Notes: generated by a model not told the origin, from the sequence alone. Shown: positions 8,406-17,441, counted from the first letter of the stretch. The stretch is DNA of 64,000 bases from Hydrogenophaga aromaticivorans (GCF_013387465.1 NZ_VYGV01000015.1:123938-187937); one strand, 5' to 3'. Made by a program: numbers and translations.

Positions 8406-8427
8406 GGGCTTGACCTGAGTCAAGCCC
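8406..8427 (+). promoter_or_regulatory. Perfect palindrome, possible ANR/FNR site of the hydroxylase gene
   Basis: GGGCTTGAC and GTCAAGCCC are perfect 9-bp arms around CTGA. The core TTGAC-N4-GTCAA resembles an ANR/FNR box with the arms' fifth base changed. A GATAAG (8444-8449) lies about where a -10 would be, 2 bp closer than ideal. It could instead be a hairpin or another regulator's operator. Confidence 0.4.
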
Positions 8428-8459
8428 CACCACCCAGCCACCCGATAAGCTGCCCCGCC

Positions 8460-9674
8460 ATGGACTTTGACCTCATCATCATCGGCGCCGGCCCGGCCGG
8501 CCTGAGCCTGGCCCGGGCGCTGCGTGGCAGCGGACTGCGCATCGGCCTGATCGAACAGCACACCCGCGACGCGCTGCAACAGCCCGCTTTCGATGGCCGC
8601 GAAATCGCCCTCACCCAGCACAGCGCCGAGTTGCTGCGCCAGCTCGGCATCTGGCCCCTGCTGGAGGAAGCCCACATCGCGCCGTTGCGCGACGCACTCG
8701 TGCTCGACGGCGGCGCCGGCCCCGGCCAGCAGCGCATGCGCATCAGCCACCAGCTGAGCCCAAAGACGGAGCTCGGCTTCCTCGTCGCCAACCACCACAT
8801 CCGCCGCGCCGCCTTCGAGGCGGCCCTGGCACCCGAAGACGCCAGCGGCCGGCCGCCGGAGCTGCGCTGCGACGAACAGGTCACACAGATCCACACCGAC
8901 GCCAGCGGCGCCCACCTCACGCTTGCCAGCGGCCAACGCCTGAGCGCCCAGCTCGTGGTGGCCGCCGACAGCCGCCATTCCAGCACCCGCCGCGCCATGG
9001 GCATCCCGGCCGACATGCACGACTACGGTCGCACCATGCTGGTCTGCAACATGACGCACGAGCAGCCTCACCACGAGACCGCCTGGGAATGGTTCGATCA
9101 TGGCCAGACGCTCGCCCTGCTGCCCATGAACCCCGACCCGGTGAGTGGATTGCCGCGCTCATCGGTCGTGCTCACCCTGCCCAGCCAGGAACTCCAGCCC
9201 CTGATGGACCTGCCCGAAGACGCGTTCAACGCCGCCATGGCGCAGCGCTTCGGCCACCAGCTGGGCGCCATGCGGCTCAGCAGCACGCGCCACGCCTACC
9301 CGCTGGTGGGCGTCTGGGCGCGCCGCCTGGTGGCGCAGCGCTTTGCCGTCGTCGGCGACGCCGCCGTCGGCATGCACCCGGTCACAGCCCACGGCTTCAA
9401 CCTCGGCCTGCGCAGCATCGACAGCCTGTCGAAAGCACTGATCCAGGCGCATCAAAAAGGGCAGGACATCGCCTCGCCCGTCCTGCTGCAGCGCTACCAG
9501 CGCACCCACCAGGGCGCCAGCCGCGGTCTCTACATGGCCACCCACGCCCTGGCCACGCTTTACACCCGCGAAGAGACGCCGGCCCGCCTGTTGCGCCAGG
9601 CCATGGTCGGCCTGGGTGAACGTTTCACGCCCTTCAAGCGCGCGGTGGCGGCGTCCCTGACCGGCTTGCATTGA
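8460..9674 (+). CDS. UbiH/UbiF-family FAD-dependent hydroxylase, possibly UbiM (404 aa)
   Basis: Flavoprotein monooxygenase of the ubiquinone-hydroxylase family. The N-terminal FAD-binding Rossmann motif is GAGPAGLSLARAL (about residues 9-21). The DG-type motif and the second FAD motif VGDAAVGMHPVTAHGFNLG (about 299-317) follow; that version with GMHPVTAHGFN is one I associate with UbiM-type ubiquinone C-hydroxylases, but the exact ring position cannot be set by eye. Predicted role: O2-dependent step in ubiquinone synthesis. The start ATG has no strong ribosome-binding site and the gene may be nearly leaderless. Confidence 0.82.
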   Translation: MDFDLIIIGAGPAGLSLARALRGSGLRIGLIEQHTRDALQQPAFDGREIALTQHSAELLRQLGIWPLLEEAHIAPLRDALVLDGGAGPGQQRMRISHQLSPKTELGFLVANHHIRRAAFEAALAPEDASGRPPELRCDEQVTQIHTDASGAHLTLASGQRLSAQLVVAADSRHSSTRRAMGIPADMHDYGRTMLVCNMTHEQPHHETAWEWFDHGQTLALLPMNPDPVSGLPRSSVVLTLPSQELQPLMDLPEDAFNAAMAQRFGHQLGAMRLSSTRHAYPLVGVWARRLVAQRFAVVGDAAVGMHPVTAHGFNLGLRSIDSLSKALIQAHQKGQDIASPVLLQRYQRTHQGASRGLYMATHALATLYTREETPARLLRQAMVGLGERFTPFKRAVAASLTGLH

Positions 9675-9881
9675 GGGTCCCCCCGCGCCGCTTCGAGTGC
9701 CTTGCAGGCCGCAGCCCTCAGCCCCCCAAGGGGCAACGCGAGTGGCCCGGAAAAGTCGGTTCCACCGCATCCTGGGTGGCAGGCACGCGCTCCGGTCGCG
9801 CCGCGTTCTGCGTCTGAGGTGTTTGCTCCGGCAAGGTCTTGTTGCGGTGCGTCAAGATGCTTGTCAGCATTCGGGTCTAGA

Positions 9882-9895
9882 TTGATACATGTCAA
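9882..9895 (+). promoter_or_regulatory. FNR/ANR-like box upstream of the deacetylase gene
   Basis: TTGATACATGTCAA fits TTGAT-N4-GTCAA, one base from the perfect FNR/ANR palindrome. It is 58 bp before the deacetylase ATG. No -10 appears at the class II distance, but TTGTCA (9861-9866) with GATACA (9884-9889) could be a promoter whose -10 overlaps the box, which would make it a repressing site. Confidence 0.5.
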
Positions 9896-9953
9896 TCCGT
9901 ACGGGCACGCAGAGGCCCGGCCGCTCTCAACCGCCCGAGGAGACCACAAGACC

Positions 9954-10880
9954 ATGCTGTCCGCCTACATCACGCACGCCGACTGTGCCCGCCACGACAT
10001 GGGTGCCCACCACCCCGAATGCCCCGAGCGCCTGGGCGCCATCAACGACCACCTGCTGGTCAAGGGTCTGCTGGACTACATGATCCCGTACGACGCGCCG
10101 ATGGCCACCGAGGAACAGCTGGGTCGCGCACACGCCTCGCTCTACGTGCGCGAAATCTTCGAAGCCTCGCCCAAGGAAGGCCTGCACCCGGTGGACCCGG
10201 ACACCAACATGTGCCCCCACACGCTCTCGGCCGCCCTGCGCGCCGCAGGCGCCGCCGTGCAGGCGACCGACCTGGTGCTGGCGGGCAGCACCACCACCGC
10301 TTTCTGCAGCGTGCGCCCGCCCGGCCACCACGCCGAGCGCTCGGCGGCCATGGGTTTCTGTTTCTTCAACAACATCGCCGTCGGCATGCGCCACGCGCTC
10401 GATGTGCACGGCCTGCAGCGCGTCGCCCTGATCGACTTCGACGTGCACCACGGCAACGGCAGCGAAGACATCTTCCGCGGTGACGAGCGCGTGCTGATGT
10501 GCTCCATCTTCGAGAAGGGCCTTTATCCCTTCAACGGCGAGAACGCCGTCGGCCCGAACATGGTCAACGTCGGTCTGCCCAGCCGCTCCGGCAGCGACGC
10601 CTTCCGCGCCGCGGTCACCGACCACTGGATTCCCGCGCTCGACGCCTTCGCGCCGCAGCTGATCTACATCTCGGCCGGCTTCGACGCCCACCGGGAAGAC
10701 GACATGGGCAACCTCGGCCTCGTGGAAGCCGATTACGCCTGGGTCACCCAACAACTCATGAAACTGGCCGGCAAACACTGCCAGGGGCGCGTGATTTCCT
10801 GCCTGGAGGGCGGCTACGTTTTGAGCCCCCTCGCCCGCAGCGTCGCGGCCCATGTGCGTGTGCTGATCGGCGCCGACTGA
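9954..10880 (+). CDS. Histone deacetylase-family (AcuC/class II HDAC-like) deacetylase (308 aa)
   Basis: Zinc-dependent deacetylase of the arginase/HDAC fold, probably removing acyl groups from protein lysines or from small amides. Visible active-site elements are RPPGHHAE (His125-His126), FFNNIAVG, and the metal ligands in DFDVHHGNG (Asp163, His165) and SAGFDAHRED, with EGGY near the C-terminus. The ATG at 9954 is chosen: GAGGAG lies upstream and the long upstream extension lacks family similarity. It is followed after 38 bp by a Pat-type acetyltransferase, an arrangement reminiscent of acuC with acuA in Bacillus. Confidence 0.9.
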   Translation: MLSAYITHADCARHDMGAHHPECPERLGAINDHLLVKGLLDYMIPYDAPMATEEQLGRAHASLYVREIFEASPKEGLHPVDPDTNMCPHTLSAALRAAGAAVQATDLVLAGSTTTAFCSVRPPGHHAERSAAMGFCFFNNIAVGMRHALDVHGLQRVALIDFDVHHGNGSEDIFRGDERVLMCSIFEKGLYPFNGENAVGPNMVNVGLPSRSGSDAFRAAVTDHWIPALDAFAPQLIYISAGFDAHREDDMGNLGLVEADYAWVTQQLMKLAGKHCQGRVISCLEGGYVLSPLARSVAAHVRVLIGAD

Positions 10881-10918
10881 ACACGAACCATCCGAATCTT
10901 CAGCAACCTGAGTCCCTC

Positions 10919-13597
10919 ATGGACAAACACTACCTCACCCCGCTCTTCCTGCCTGAAACCATCGCCGTCTTTGCCGGCAAAACCGACGACCCCGACAGCC
11001 AGATACCGCAAGCGCGGTCGTTGATCAACGCGCTGACCGCCCAGCGCTTCAGCGGCAACCTGGTCTTCCTCGACATCCACACCACCGGCACCCTGGCCGA
11101 TCTGGCCCAGACCCGGGCCGACCTGGCCATCATCGCCCTGCCCCCGGCCGAGGCGATCGCCGCGCTGGAAGTGGCCGGGCGCATCAAGTGCAAGGCAGCG
11201 CTGGTGGTCGGCAGCGGCACCTCGGCCGACATGGCGGGCGACATGCACCGCGTCGCGCGCCGCCACGGCATGCACCTGCTCGGCCCCAACAGCCTGGGCT
11301 TCCAGCGCCCGCGCGCCGGCCTCAATGCCAGCGTGGTGGGCCCGCTCGCGGCCGTCGGCCCGCTCGCGCTGGTCTCGCAATCGGGTGCGCTCACGGCGTC
11401 CATCCTGGACTGGGCGAGCCAGAACGCCGTGGGCTTCTCCACCGTGGTTTCACTCGGCCCCAACACCTCGGTCGACATCGCCCAGGTGCTCGATTTCCTC
11501 GCCTCCGATGCACAAACCCACAGCATCGTCGTCTACATGGAAGGCATCTCCAGCGCGCGCCGTTTCATGAGCGCACTGCGCGCTGCTGCCAACGCCAAGC
11601 CGGTGATCGTGCTCAAGGCCGGGCGCAAGCAGGCGGGCAACGAAGCCGCGCAGACCCACAGCGGCGCCATCGTCGGCAGCGACGACGTGTTCGACGCTGC
11701 CCTGCGCCGCGCCGGAGCGGTGCGCGTGCGCTCGTTTGTCGAGCTGTTTTCGGCCTCCAAATGCCTGGCCTCGCGCTACCGCCCGGTGGGCAAGCGCCTG
11801 GCCGTCGTCACCAACGGCGGTGGCCCCGGCGTGCTGGCGGCCGACTGGGTGAGCGAGATCTCGCTGGAACTGGGCAAGCTCGCACCCGACACCATCGCCA
11901 GCCTCAAACCCCTGCTGCCCGCCCTGGCGTCGCTCAACGACCTGATCGACCTGTCCGAAGAAGCCACGGCCGAACACTACCGGGCCGCCATAGACGCCGC
12001 CGGCCACGACAAGACGGTGGACGGCATCCTGGTGGTGCATTCACCCAAGTCCGGTATCGACGCGGCCGACGTGGCACGCGCCATGGCCGAACTCAAACCC
12101 CGACTGGGCAAACCGCTGCTCTGCTGCTGGATGGGCGATGCCTCGGTGGGCGAAGCGCGCGCCGTGCTCGCCACCGCCAACATCCCCAGCTTCCGCACGC
12201 CCGAAGCCGCCGTGGGCGCCTTCGGCAACATCGCCAGCTTTTACCAGAACCAGCAACTGCTGCAGCAGACGCCCCCGCCCCTGTCCACCCTGGCCCAGCC
12301 CGACATCGAGGGCGCGCGCCTGCTGATCGAGAACGTGCTCACCGAGCGCCGCAAGATCCTCACCGAAATGGAATCCAAGGCCCTGCTCTCGGCCTTCCAC
12401 ATCCCGGTGACTCAGACCATCCTGGCGCGCAGCGCCAATGAAGCCATGATGATCGCCACCCAGCTGGGTTACCCGGTGGCGCTGAAGATCGACTCGCCCG
12501 ATATCAGCCACAAGAGCGACGTCAACGGCGTCGCGCTCAACGTGCTCAACGCGGTCGGCGTGCGCGACATCTACAACACCATGATCCAGGCCGTCACCAA
12601 GGCCCAGCCCGGCGCACGCATCAACGGCGTCACGATCCAGAAAATGGCGCGCAACAAGCGTGGCCGAGAGATCTGCATCGGCCTCGTGACCGACGATCCG
12701 TTTGGCCCGGTGATCGCCTTCGGTGCCGGCGGCACCATGATCGAGCTGATCGACGACCGCGCCATGGAGCTGCCCCCGCTCAACCAGTTCCTGGCGCGCC
12801 GTCTGATCGACCGCTCCCGCGTCGCCGAGACCCTGGGCGAATGGCGCGGTGCATCTGCGGTCGACATGGACGCGCTGGAACACGTGCTGCTGCGCGTCTC
12901 GGAAATGGTCTGTGAGCTGCCCCAGCTGCGCGAGATGGACATCAACCCCATCATCGTGGACGAATCGGGCGCCGTGGCGGTGGACGCCCGCATCGTGATC
13001 GACAGCGCACCCGCCACGGCGCGCAACTACGCCCACCTGGCCATCCTGCCCTACCCGGCCCGCTACGAGCAGATCTGGCCGCTGCGCGGCGGCGGTGAAT
13101 ACACCATCCGCCCGATCCACCCCGACGACGCCCAGATGCTGCAGGACCTGGTGCAGAACCTGTCGCCCGAGAGCCGCTATTTCCGCTTCGTGTCCTCACT
13201 CAAGGAACTGCCGCCATCGATGCTGTCGCGCCTGACCCTGATCGACTACGACCGCGAGATGGCACTGGTGGCCATCCACCGCACCCGCAAGACCGACGCC
13301 GATGGCGAAATCGTGGAAACCGAGCGCATCGTGGGCGTCTCGCGCTACATCACCAACCCCGACAAGGCCAGTTGCGAGTTTTCGCTGGTGGTGGCCGATG
13401 ACTTCAACGGCAAGGGCCTGGGCTCGCGTCTCATGCTCAGCATCATGGAAGAAGCGCGCGACAAGGGCCTGGCCGAGATCGAGGGCCTGGTGCTGGCCAA
13501 CAACCCGGGCATGTTGCGCCTCATGAAGGGCCTCGGTTACAGCATCAAGCCGTTTCCCGAAGACCCGGACTTCAAACTCGTCACACACACGCTCTGA
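10919..13597 (+). CDS. PatZ/Pat-type protein lysine acetyltransferase: ADP-forming acyl-CoA synthetase-like domain fused to GNAT (892 aa)
   Basis: Large two-part protein. Residues about 1-700 are a nucleoside-diphosphate-forming acyl-CoA synthetase-like module: CoA-binding domain (GPNSLGFQRP), succinyl-CoA-ligase-like domains, and an ATP-grasp region (YPVALKIDSPDISHKSDV). The C-terminal 170 residues are a GNAT acetyltransferase (FNGKGLGSRLMLSIMEEA). This architecture and length match E. coli PatZ (886 aa), which acetylates and inactivates acyl-CoA synthetases. The ATG at 10919 begins the conserved N-terminus. It is apparently co-transcribed with the HDAC-like deacetylase and ends in two terminators. 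Confidence 0.9.
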   Translation: MDKHYLTPLFLPETIAVFAGKTDDPDSQIPQARSLINALTAQRFSGNLVFLDIHTTGTLADLAQTRADLAIIALPPAEAIAALEVAGRIKCKAALVVGSGTSADMAGDMHRVARRHGMHLLGPNSLGFQRPRAGLNASVVGPLAAVGPLALVSQSGALTASILDWASQNAVGFSTVVSLGPNTSVDIAQVLDFLASDAQTHSIVVYMEGISSARRFMSALRAAANAKPVIVLKAGRKQAGNEAAQTHSGAIVGSDDVFDAALRRAGAVRVRSFVELFSASKCLASRYRPVGKRLAVVTNGGGPGVLAADWVSEISLELGKLAPDTIASLKPLLPALASLNDLIDLSEEATAEHYRAAIDAAGHDKTVDGILVVHSPKSGIDAADVARAMAELKPRLGKPLLCCWMGDASVGEARAVLATANIPSFRTPEAAVGAFGNIASFYQNQQLLQQTPPPLSTLAQPDIEGARLLIENVLTERRKILTEMESKALLSAFHIPVTQTILARSANEAMMIATQLGYPVALKIDSPDISHKSDVNGVALNVLNAVGVRDIYNTMIQAVTKAQPGARINGVTIQKMARNKRGREICIGLVTDDPFGPVIAFGAGGTMIELIDDRAMELPPLNQFLARRLIDRSRVAETLGEWRGASAVDMDALEHVLLRVSEMVCELPQLREMDINPIIVDESGAVAVDARIVIDSAPATARNYAHLAILPYPARYEQIWPLRGGGEYTIRPIHPDDAQMLQDLVQNLSPESRYFRFVSSLKELPPSMLSRLTLIDYDREMALVAIHRTRKTDADGEIVETERIVGVSRYITNPDKASCEFSLVVADDFNGKGLGSRLMLSIMEEARDKGLAEIEGLVLANNPGMLRLMKGLGYSIKPFPEDPDFKLVTHTL

Positions 13598-13600
13598 AAA

Positions 13601-13629
13601 GCTGCGCGCCTTCGGCGCAGCGTTTTTTT
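13601..13629 (+). terminator. Rho-independent terminator 1 after the acetyltransferase gene
   Basis: GCTGCGC/GCGCAGC form a 7-bp stem with a GCCTTCG loop, followed by seven T residues. It begins 4 bp after the stop codon. Confidence 0.9.
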
Positions 13630-13635
13630 GACATC

Positions 13636-13664
13636 ACCGCCCGGTCCTCCGGGCGGTTTTTTTT
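13636..13664 (+). terminator. Rho-independent terminator 2 (tandem)
   Basis: ACCGCCCGG/CCGGGCGGT form a 9-bp stem with a TCCT loop and eight T residues. It sits directly after terminator 1, giving unusually tight transcriptional isolation of the oriC-like DNA that follows. Confidence 0.9.
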
Positions 13665-13895
13665 GGCTGTTCTTATTCTTCTATATCTTTATTTCAAATT
13701 AGTAGGAGTAGTAGAGCGAGCGGTTTTGTGTGGACAAGCGCTTTTTCCTCAATGCCATCAAGGACTTGATAACCGTACAAGCCTGTGAAGGCGTCCCTGT
13801 TGCGATCGAACAGAAAAGGGGATAACCCGGCACCTGACCACATTGTTGTGGATAACACGAGGCTTATTCAAAAGTTACACACAGGCTTGTGAGCA
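13665..13895 (+). other. oriC-like unit, copy 1
   Basis: A gene-free unit with the layout of a bacterial basal origin element. A T/A-rich stretch (13671-13700, ending TTTCAAATT) runs into a trinucleotide tract AGTAGGAGTAGTAGAGC (13701-13717) that resembles the DnaA-trio, then a GC-rich gap and a DnaA-box variant TGTGGACAA (13729-13737). Further on are a consensus DnaA box TGTGGATAA (13847-13855, complement of TTATCCACA) and TTACACACA (13875-13883). A second copy starts 382 bp later. No dnaA, parAB or repA is nearby, so whether this is the chromosomal origin cannot be told here. Confidence 0.6.
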
Positions 13896-14046
13896 ACAGG
13901 CGCCGACAGACCATCTTTGGCCGCAGTTCCCGCGGGTTTCGCTGTCGGAACACCCTGTTGACCCAAAACGACGGAACCGGTTTTCCAACACCGACCGGTG
14001 TCACTTTTTTGGACTGGGTCGTCCGGACACCGGACGGCGTTTCCCC

Positions 14047-14275
14047 GGCTGTTCCTATTCTTCTATAGCTTTATTTCAAATTAGTAGGAGTAGTAGAGCA
14101 GCCTCTTTTTTGTGGACAAGCGGCTTTTTTGCTGGCCGATCAAGGACTTGGCGCCAGTACAAGCGTGTGAAGACGGCCCTGTTGCTGCTGAACCGAAACG
14201 GGGATAAGTTGGCGTTTTTCCACCATGCTGTGGATAACATGGTGCTTATTAGAAAGTTACACACAGGGTTGTGCA
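14047..14275 (+). other. oriC-like unit, copy 2
   Basis: An imperfect direct repeat of 13665-13895. It has the same T/A-rich stretch (14053-14080), the same AGTAGGAGTAGTAGAGC-type tract (about 14083-14099), DnaA-box variant TGTGGACAA (14111-14119), consensus DnaA box TGTGGATAA (14229-14237) and TTACACACA (14257-14265). The DnaA boxes and TAG tract are better kept than the DNA between them, which suggests selection on those parts. The unit ends 35 bp from the stop codon of the prenyltransferase gene. Confidence 0.6.
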
Positions 14276-14309
14276 AAAAACCCCTGTGAAACCGCCAAAA
14301 ACCGGGGTT

Positions 14310-15281
14310 TCAGTGCAGGCGCGCCATCTGCGCAAAGCCCCAGGCCATGCCCAGACCGTGCAGCAGCGTCGCCACCACGGTGAGGGCCAGGGCTGGCTTC
14401 AGCTGCTGTGGCCGGTGCAGATGGGTCAGCAGCCAGGCCAGGGCCGCCAGCGAAAACGGCAGCGAGACCAGTCCCCAGAGCGCCGGCATCGGCGGAATCA
14501 GCAGCCACACGCTGGCCGCCAGCCACGCATGGGCACCCAGCACCAGCAAGCCGTACAGCGCGCCCGCCGCCACCGGGCCCAGCCGCACCACCAGGGTGCG
14601 TTTGCCCACGCGGGCATCGGCCGCGGCGTCCGGAAAACCATTGATCAGCAGCAAGGCCCCCACCATCAGCGCAAAACCCGCCGCTGCGCTGGCCGGGATC
14701 ACGAAAAACTGCCGCCGTTGCACATAGTCCGCGCCCACCACCACGAGAAACCAGACCAGCGCCACCGTCAGTTCGCCCAGACCGCGCGACACCAGCTTGA
14801 GCGGCGGCGCGGAATACGCCCAGGCCAGCAGCAGCCCGGCCATGCCCAGCAGCAACACCCCGCCGCCGGCCTTCACCGCCAGCAGCAGACCCGCCGGCAC
14901 CAGAAACACCAGCAACGCCTTGGCCAGCTCGGCGGTCTGCTGTTCGCTCACCGCGCCGGTCTGGATCAGCCTCGAACCGCCGGTGAAGGGGAAGATGCCG
15001 TCCGTGTTGGCCGCATCGGCACCGTTGCGGGCGTCGTGCAGGTCGTTCAACACATTGCCCGCCGCGTGCGCCAGCACCGCCAGCGCCATGGCGCCCAGCG
15101 CCAGCGGCAGATCCACACCACAGCCGCAGGCCGCTGCCGTGGCGGTGCCCAGCACGCAGGCCACCACGGTCAGCAGCAGGAAAGCCGGCCGCGTCATGCG
15201 CCACACCAGCGAGACACGGGCCCAGGCTGAAACCGGCGTACCGGAGGCCGGTTTCTCAGGGGAAATGGGGGTGTTTTTCAT
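14310..15281 (-). CDS. UbiA-superfamily prenyltransferase, MenA-like (323 aa)
   Basis: Integral membrane prenyltransferase with about eight to nine helices. The first aspartate-rich motif NDLHDARNGAD (about residues 96-106) and the following FPFTGGSRLIQTG match the NxxxDxxxGxD plus GGSR pattern of MenA-type enzymes; the second Asp motif is FPDAAADARVGKRT. The natural substrate is uncertain, because these bacteria normally make ubiquinone and no menaquinone genes are nearby. The start is the ATG at 15281; a longer frame to 15983 runs antisense to minC and is rejected. Weak ribosome-binding site. Confidence 0.8.
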   Translation of the reverse strand: MKNTPISPEKPASGTPVSAWARVSLVWRMTRPAFLLLTVVACVLGTATAAACGCGVDLPLALGAMALAVLAHAAGNVLNDLHDARNGADAANTDGIFPFTGGSRLIQTGAVSEQQTAELAKALLVFLVPAGLLLAVKAGGGVLLLGMAGLLLAWAYSAPPLKLVSRGLGELTVALVWFLVVVGADYVQRRQFFVIPASAAAGFALMVGALLLINGFPDAAADARVGKRTLVVRLGPVAAGALYGLLVLGAHAWLAASVWLLIPPMPALWGLVSLPFSLAALAWLLTHLHRPQQLKPALALTVVATLLHGLGMAWGFAQMARLH

Positions 15282-15516
15282 ACGGGTTTCAGTATGCCGG
15301 GACACGTCGGTTTGTGCGTTGCCATCGAGCAAACCGACGAACGGCTGGGCACGCGGTTTACAGCCCCTCACACCGGCACACACCTGGGCACCAACGCACA
15401 CCCCCCGGCTGGTAAGATGCTCGGCGCGCAGTGGGCCCGGGTCTTGCTGTGCGGCTTCACCCTCTGCACATCCGCTGGGACCTCGTTTTTCTCTCCAGCC
15501 ACCGAGCCTGCCCTTC

Positions 15517-16311
15517 ATGTCCGTTGCCCTCGCTGCCAACGCGCCCGCCACCTTCGAGATCAAGAGCGCCAACCTGCCCCTGGTCGCCTTGCTGCTCAAA
15601 TCCGCCGACCTCGCCCGCCTGAGCGAAGAACTGGCCCAGCGATTCGGCGACATGCCCGATTTTTTTGACCAGGACCCGCTGGTCATCGACCTCTCGCCCC
15701 TGCAGGGCACCGAGGCGGCCGGTCTCGAAACCGCGCTCGACTTCGCCGCACTCGCCGACCTCCTGCGCCAGTACCGCCTGCAGCCCATCGCCGTGCGCGG
15801 CGGCAGCGATGCCCAGACCGCCGCCGCCCTGGCCGCGGGCCTCATTTCGGCGCCCGACGCTCTGGTCCAACGCAGCTCCGCGCCCCAGCCCGCCCCGAGC
15901 CGGGCGCCGGTCCAGCCCGAAACGCCCGCTCCGGTCGCCGCTGTGCCACCCCCGGTGGCACCGGGTGCGATGGTGATCGACAAACCGCTGCGCTCCGGTC
16001 AGCAGGTCTACGCCCGCGGGCGCGATCTGGTCGTCATGGCCATGGTCAACCCCGGCGCCGAAGTCATCGCCGACGGCCACATCCACGTCTACGCACCGCT
16101 GCGCGGCAAAGCCATCGCCGGTGCCCGTGGCAACGCCGACGCGCGCATCTTCGCGCTGTCCATGGACCCCGAACTCATCTCCATCGCCGGCATCTACCGC
16201 ACCAGCGAGACCGATCTGCCCCCCGAAGTGCGGGGCAAGGCCGCCCAGGTGCGCCTCATGCCCGGTCCCGACGGCGAAGACAAACTGATCATCGATCCCC
16301 TGTCTGCCTGA
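15517..16311 (+). CDS. minC: Septum site-determining protein MinC (264 aa)
   Basis: Inhibitor of FtsZ assembly that blocks division away from midcell. The N-terminal domain (residues 1-110) binds FtsZ; a Pro/Ala-rich linker (about 125-150) leads to the right-handed beta-helix C-terminal domain with the motif VMAMVNPGAEVIADGHIHVY, which binds MinD. The start is the ATG at 15517, since upstream sequence is antisense to the prenyltransferase leader. It heads a minCDE operon; minD follows after 51 bp. Confidence 0.95.
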   Translation: MSVALAANAPATFEIKSANLPLVALLLKSADLARLSEELAQRFGDMPDFFDQDPLVIDLSPLQGTEAAGLETALDFAALADLLRQYRLQPIAVRGGSDAQTAAALAAGLISAPDALVQRSSAPQPAPSRAPVQPETPAPVAAVPPPVAPGAMVIDKPLRSGQQVYARGRDLVVMAMVNPGAEVIADGHIHVYAPLRGKAIAGARGNADARIFALSMDPELISIAGIYRTSETDLPPEVRGKAAQVRLMPGPDGEDKLIIDPLSA

Positions 16312-16362
16312 CGGCTGCCAACAGCCTTTCAGCCACTTCCCCACCTTCACAGGAACCTCCAC

Positions 16363-17178
16363 ATGACCCAAATCGTTGTCATCACTTCCGGCAAGGGCGG
16401 CGTGGGCAAGACCACCACCAGCGCCAGCTTCGCCTCCGGCCTCGCCCTGCGCGGCCACAAGACCGCCGTCATCGACTTCGACGTCGGTCTGCGCAACCTC
16501 GACCTGATCATGGGCTGCGAACGCCGTGTGGTCTACGACCTGATCAATGTCATCCACGGTGAAGCCAACCTGAACCAGGCGCTGATCAAGGACAAGCAGT
16601 GCGACAACCTGTTCGTGCTCGCCGCCAGCCAGACGCGGGACAAGGACGCGCTCACGCAGGACGGCGTTGAAAAGGTGCTGAACGACCTGTCCGCCATGGG
16701 CTTTGAATACATCGTCTGCGATTCGCCCGCCGGCATCGAGACCGGCGCGCTCATGGCCATGCACTTCGCCGACGAGGCGCTGATCGTGACCAACCCCGAA
16801 GTCTCCAGCGTGCGCGACTCCGACCGCATCCTCGGCATGCTCGGCAGCAAGACCAAACGCGCCATCGAGGGCAAGGATCCGATCAAGGAACACCTGCTGA
16901 TCACGCGCTACAACCCGACGCGCGTGGCCGACGGCCAGATGCTCAGCCTGGAAGACATCCAGGACATCCTGCGCATCAAGCTGATCGGCGTCATCCCCGA
17001 GAGCGAAAACGTGCTGACCGCGTCCAACCAGGGCATGCCGGCGATCCACTTGAAGGGCACCGACGTGGCCGAGGCCTACAGCGACGTGATCGACCGTTTT
17101 CTCGGTGCCGAGAAACCGCTTCGTTTCGTCGAAGCCGAAAAGGCGGGCTTCTTCAAGCGCGTGTTCGGAAGGAAGTGA
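16363..17178 (+). CDS. minD: Septum site-determining ATPase MinD (271 aa)
   Basis: Membrane-associated ParA/MinD ATPase that recruits MinC and oscillates with MinE. The deviant Walker A motif is GKGGVGKTT (Lys11 signature lysine, Lys16). Switch motifs IDFDVGLRN and CDSPAGIE follow. The C-terminus [13 protein letters not shown] is the amphipathic membrane-targeting helix. AGGAACC precedes the ATG. minE begins 2 bp after its stop. Confidence 0.97.
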   Translation: MTQIVVITSGKGGVGKTTTSASFASGLALRGHKTAVIDFDVGLRNLDLIMGCERRVVYDLINVIHGEANLNQALIKDKQCDNLFVLAASQTRDKDALTQDGVEKVLNDLSAMGFEYIVCDSPAGIETGALMAMHFADEALIVTNPEVSSVRDSDRILGMLGSKTKRAIEGKDPIKEHLLITRYNPTRVADGQMLSLEDIQDILRIKLIGVIPESENVLTASNQGMPAIHLKGTDVAEAYSDVIDRFLGAEKPLRFVEAEKAGFFKRVFGRK

Positions 17179-17180
17179 GC

Positions 17181-17441
17181 ATGTCCTTCCTTTCCTTCTT
17201 TCTGGGCGAAAAAAAGAAGACCGCCAGCGTCGCCAAGGAGCGGCTGCAGATCATCCTGGCGCATGAGCGCAGCGGCCGCAACGCCGCCGAGCCCGATTAC
17301 CTGCCCGCGCTGCAGCGCGAGCTGGTGGCCGTGATCGGCAAGTACATCAAGATCAATCCGGACGACATCAAGGTCATGCTGGAGCGCCAGGACAACCTGG
17401 AAGTGCTCGAAGTCAAGATCGAGCTGCCTGACCGGAAATAG
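17181..17441 (+). CDS. minE: Cell division topological specificity factor MinE (86 aa)
   Basis: Stimulates MinD ATPase and confines MinCD to the poles. The N-terminal [20 protein letters not shown] is the membrane-targeting and anti-MinCD segment; the C-terminal part ([22 protein letters not shown]) is the topological specificity domain. The ATG at 17181 is chosen because GGAAGGAAG sits just upstream; a GTG at 17175 overlapping the minD stop is less likely. Confidence 0.96.
   Translation: MSFLSFFLGEKKKTASVAKERLQIILAHERSGRNAAEPDYLPALQRELVAVIGKYIKINPDDIKVMLERQDNLEVLEVKIELPDRK

Noticed and set aside
10499..10918. N-terminal extension of the PatZ-like protein
   Set aside because: This part overlaps the deacetylase gene in another frame and is arginine-rich noise; the family N-terminus begins at the ATG at 10919.
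13665..14275. Reading the two tandem repeats as remnants of insertion sequences
   Set aside because: No transposase frame, terminal inverted repeats or target duplication; the conserved blocks match DnaA boxes and a TAG run instead.
15282..15983. N-terminal extension of the prenyltransferase (minus strand)
   Set aside because: It is antisense to minC and shows no similarity to UbiA proteins; the start at 15281 gives a normal length.
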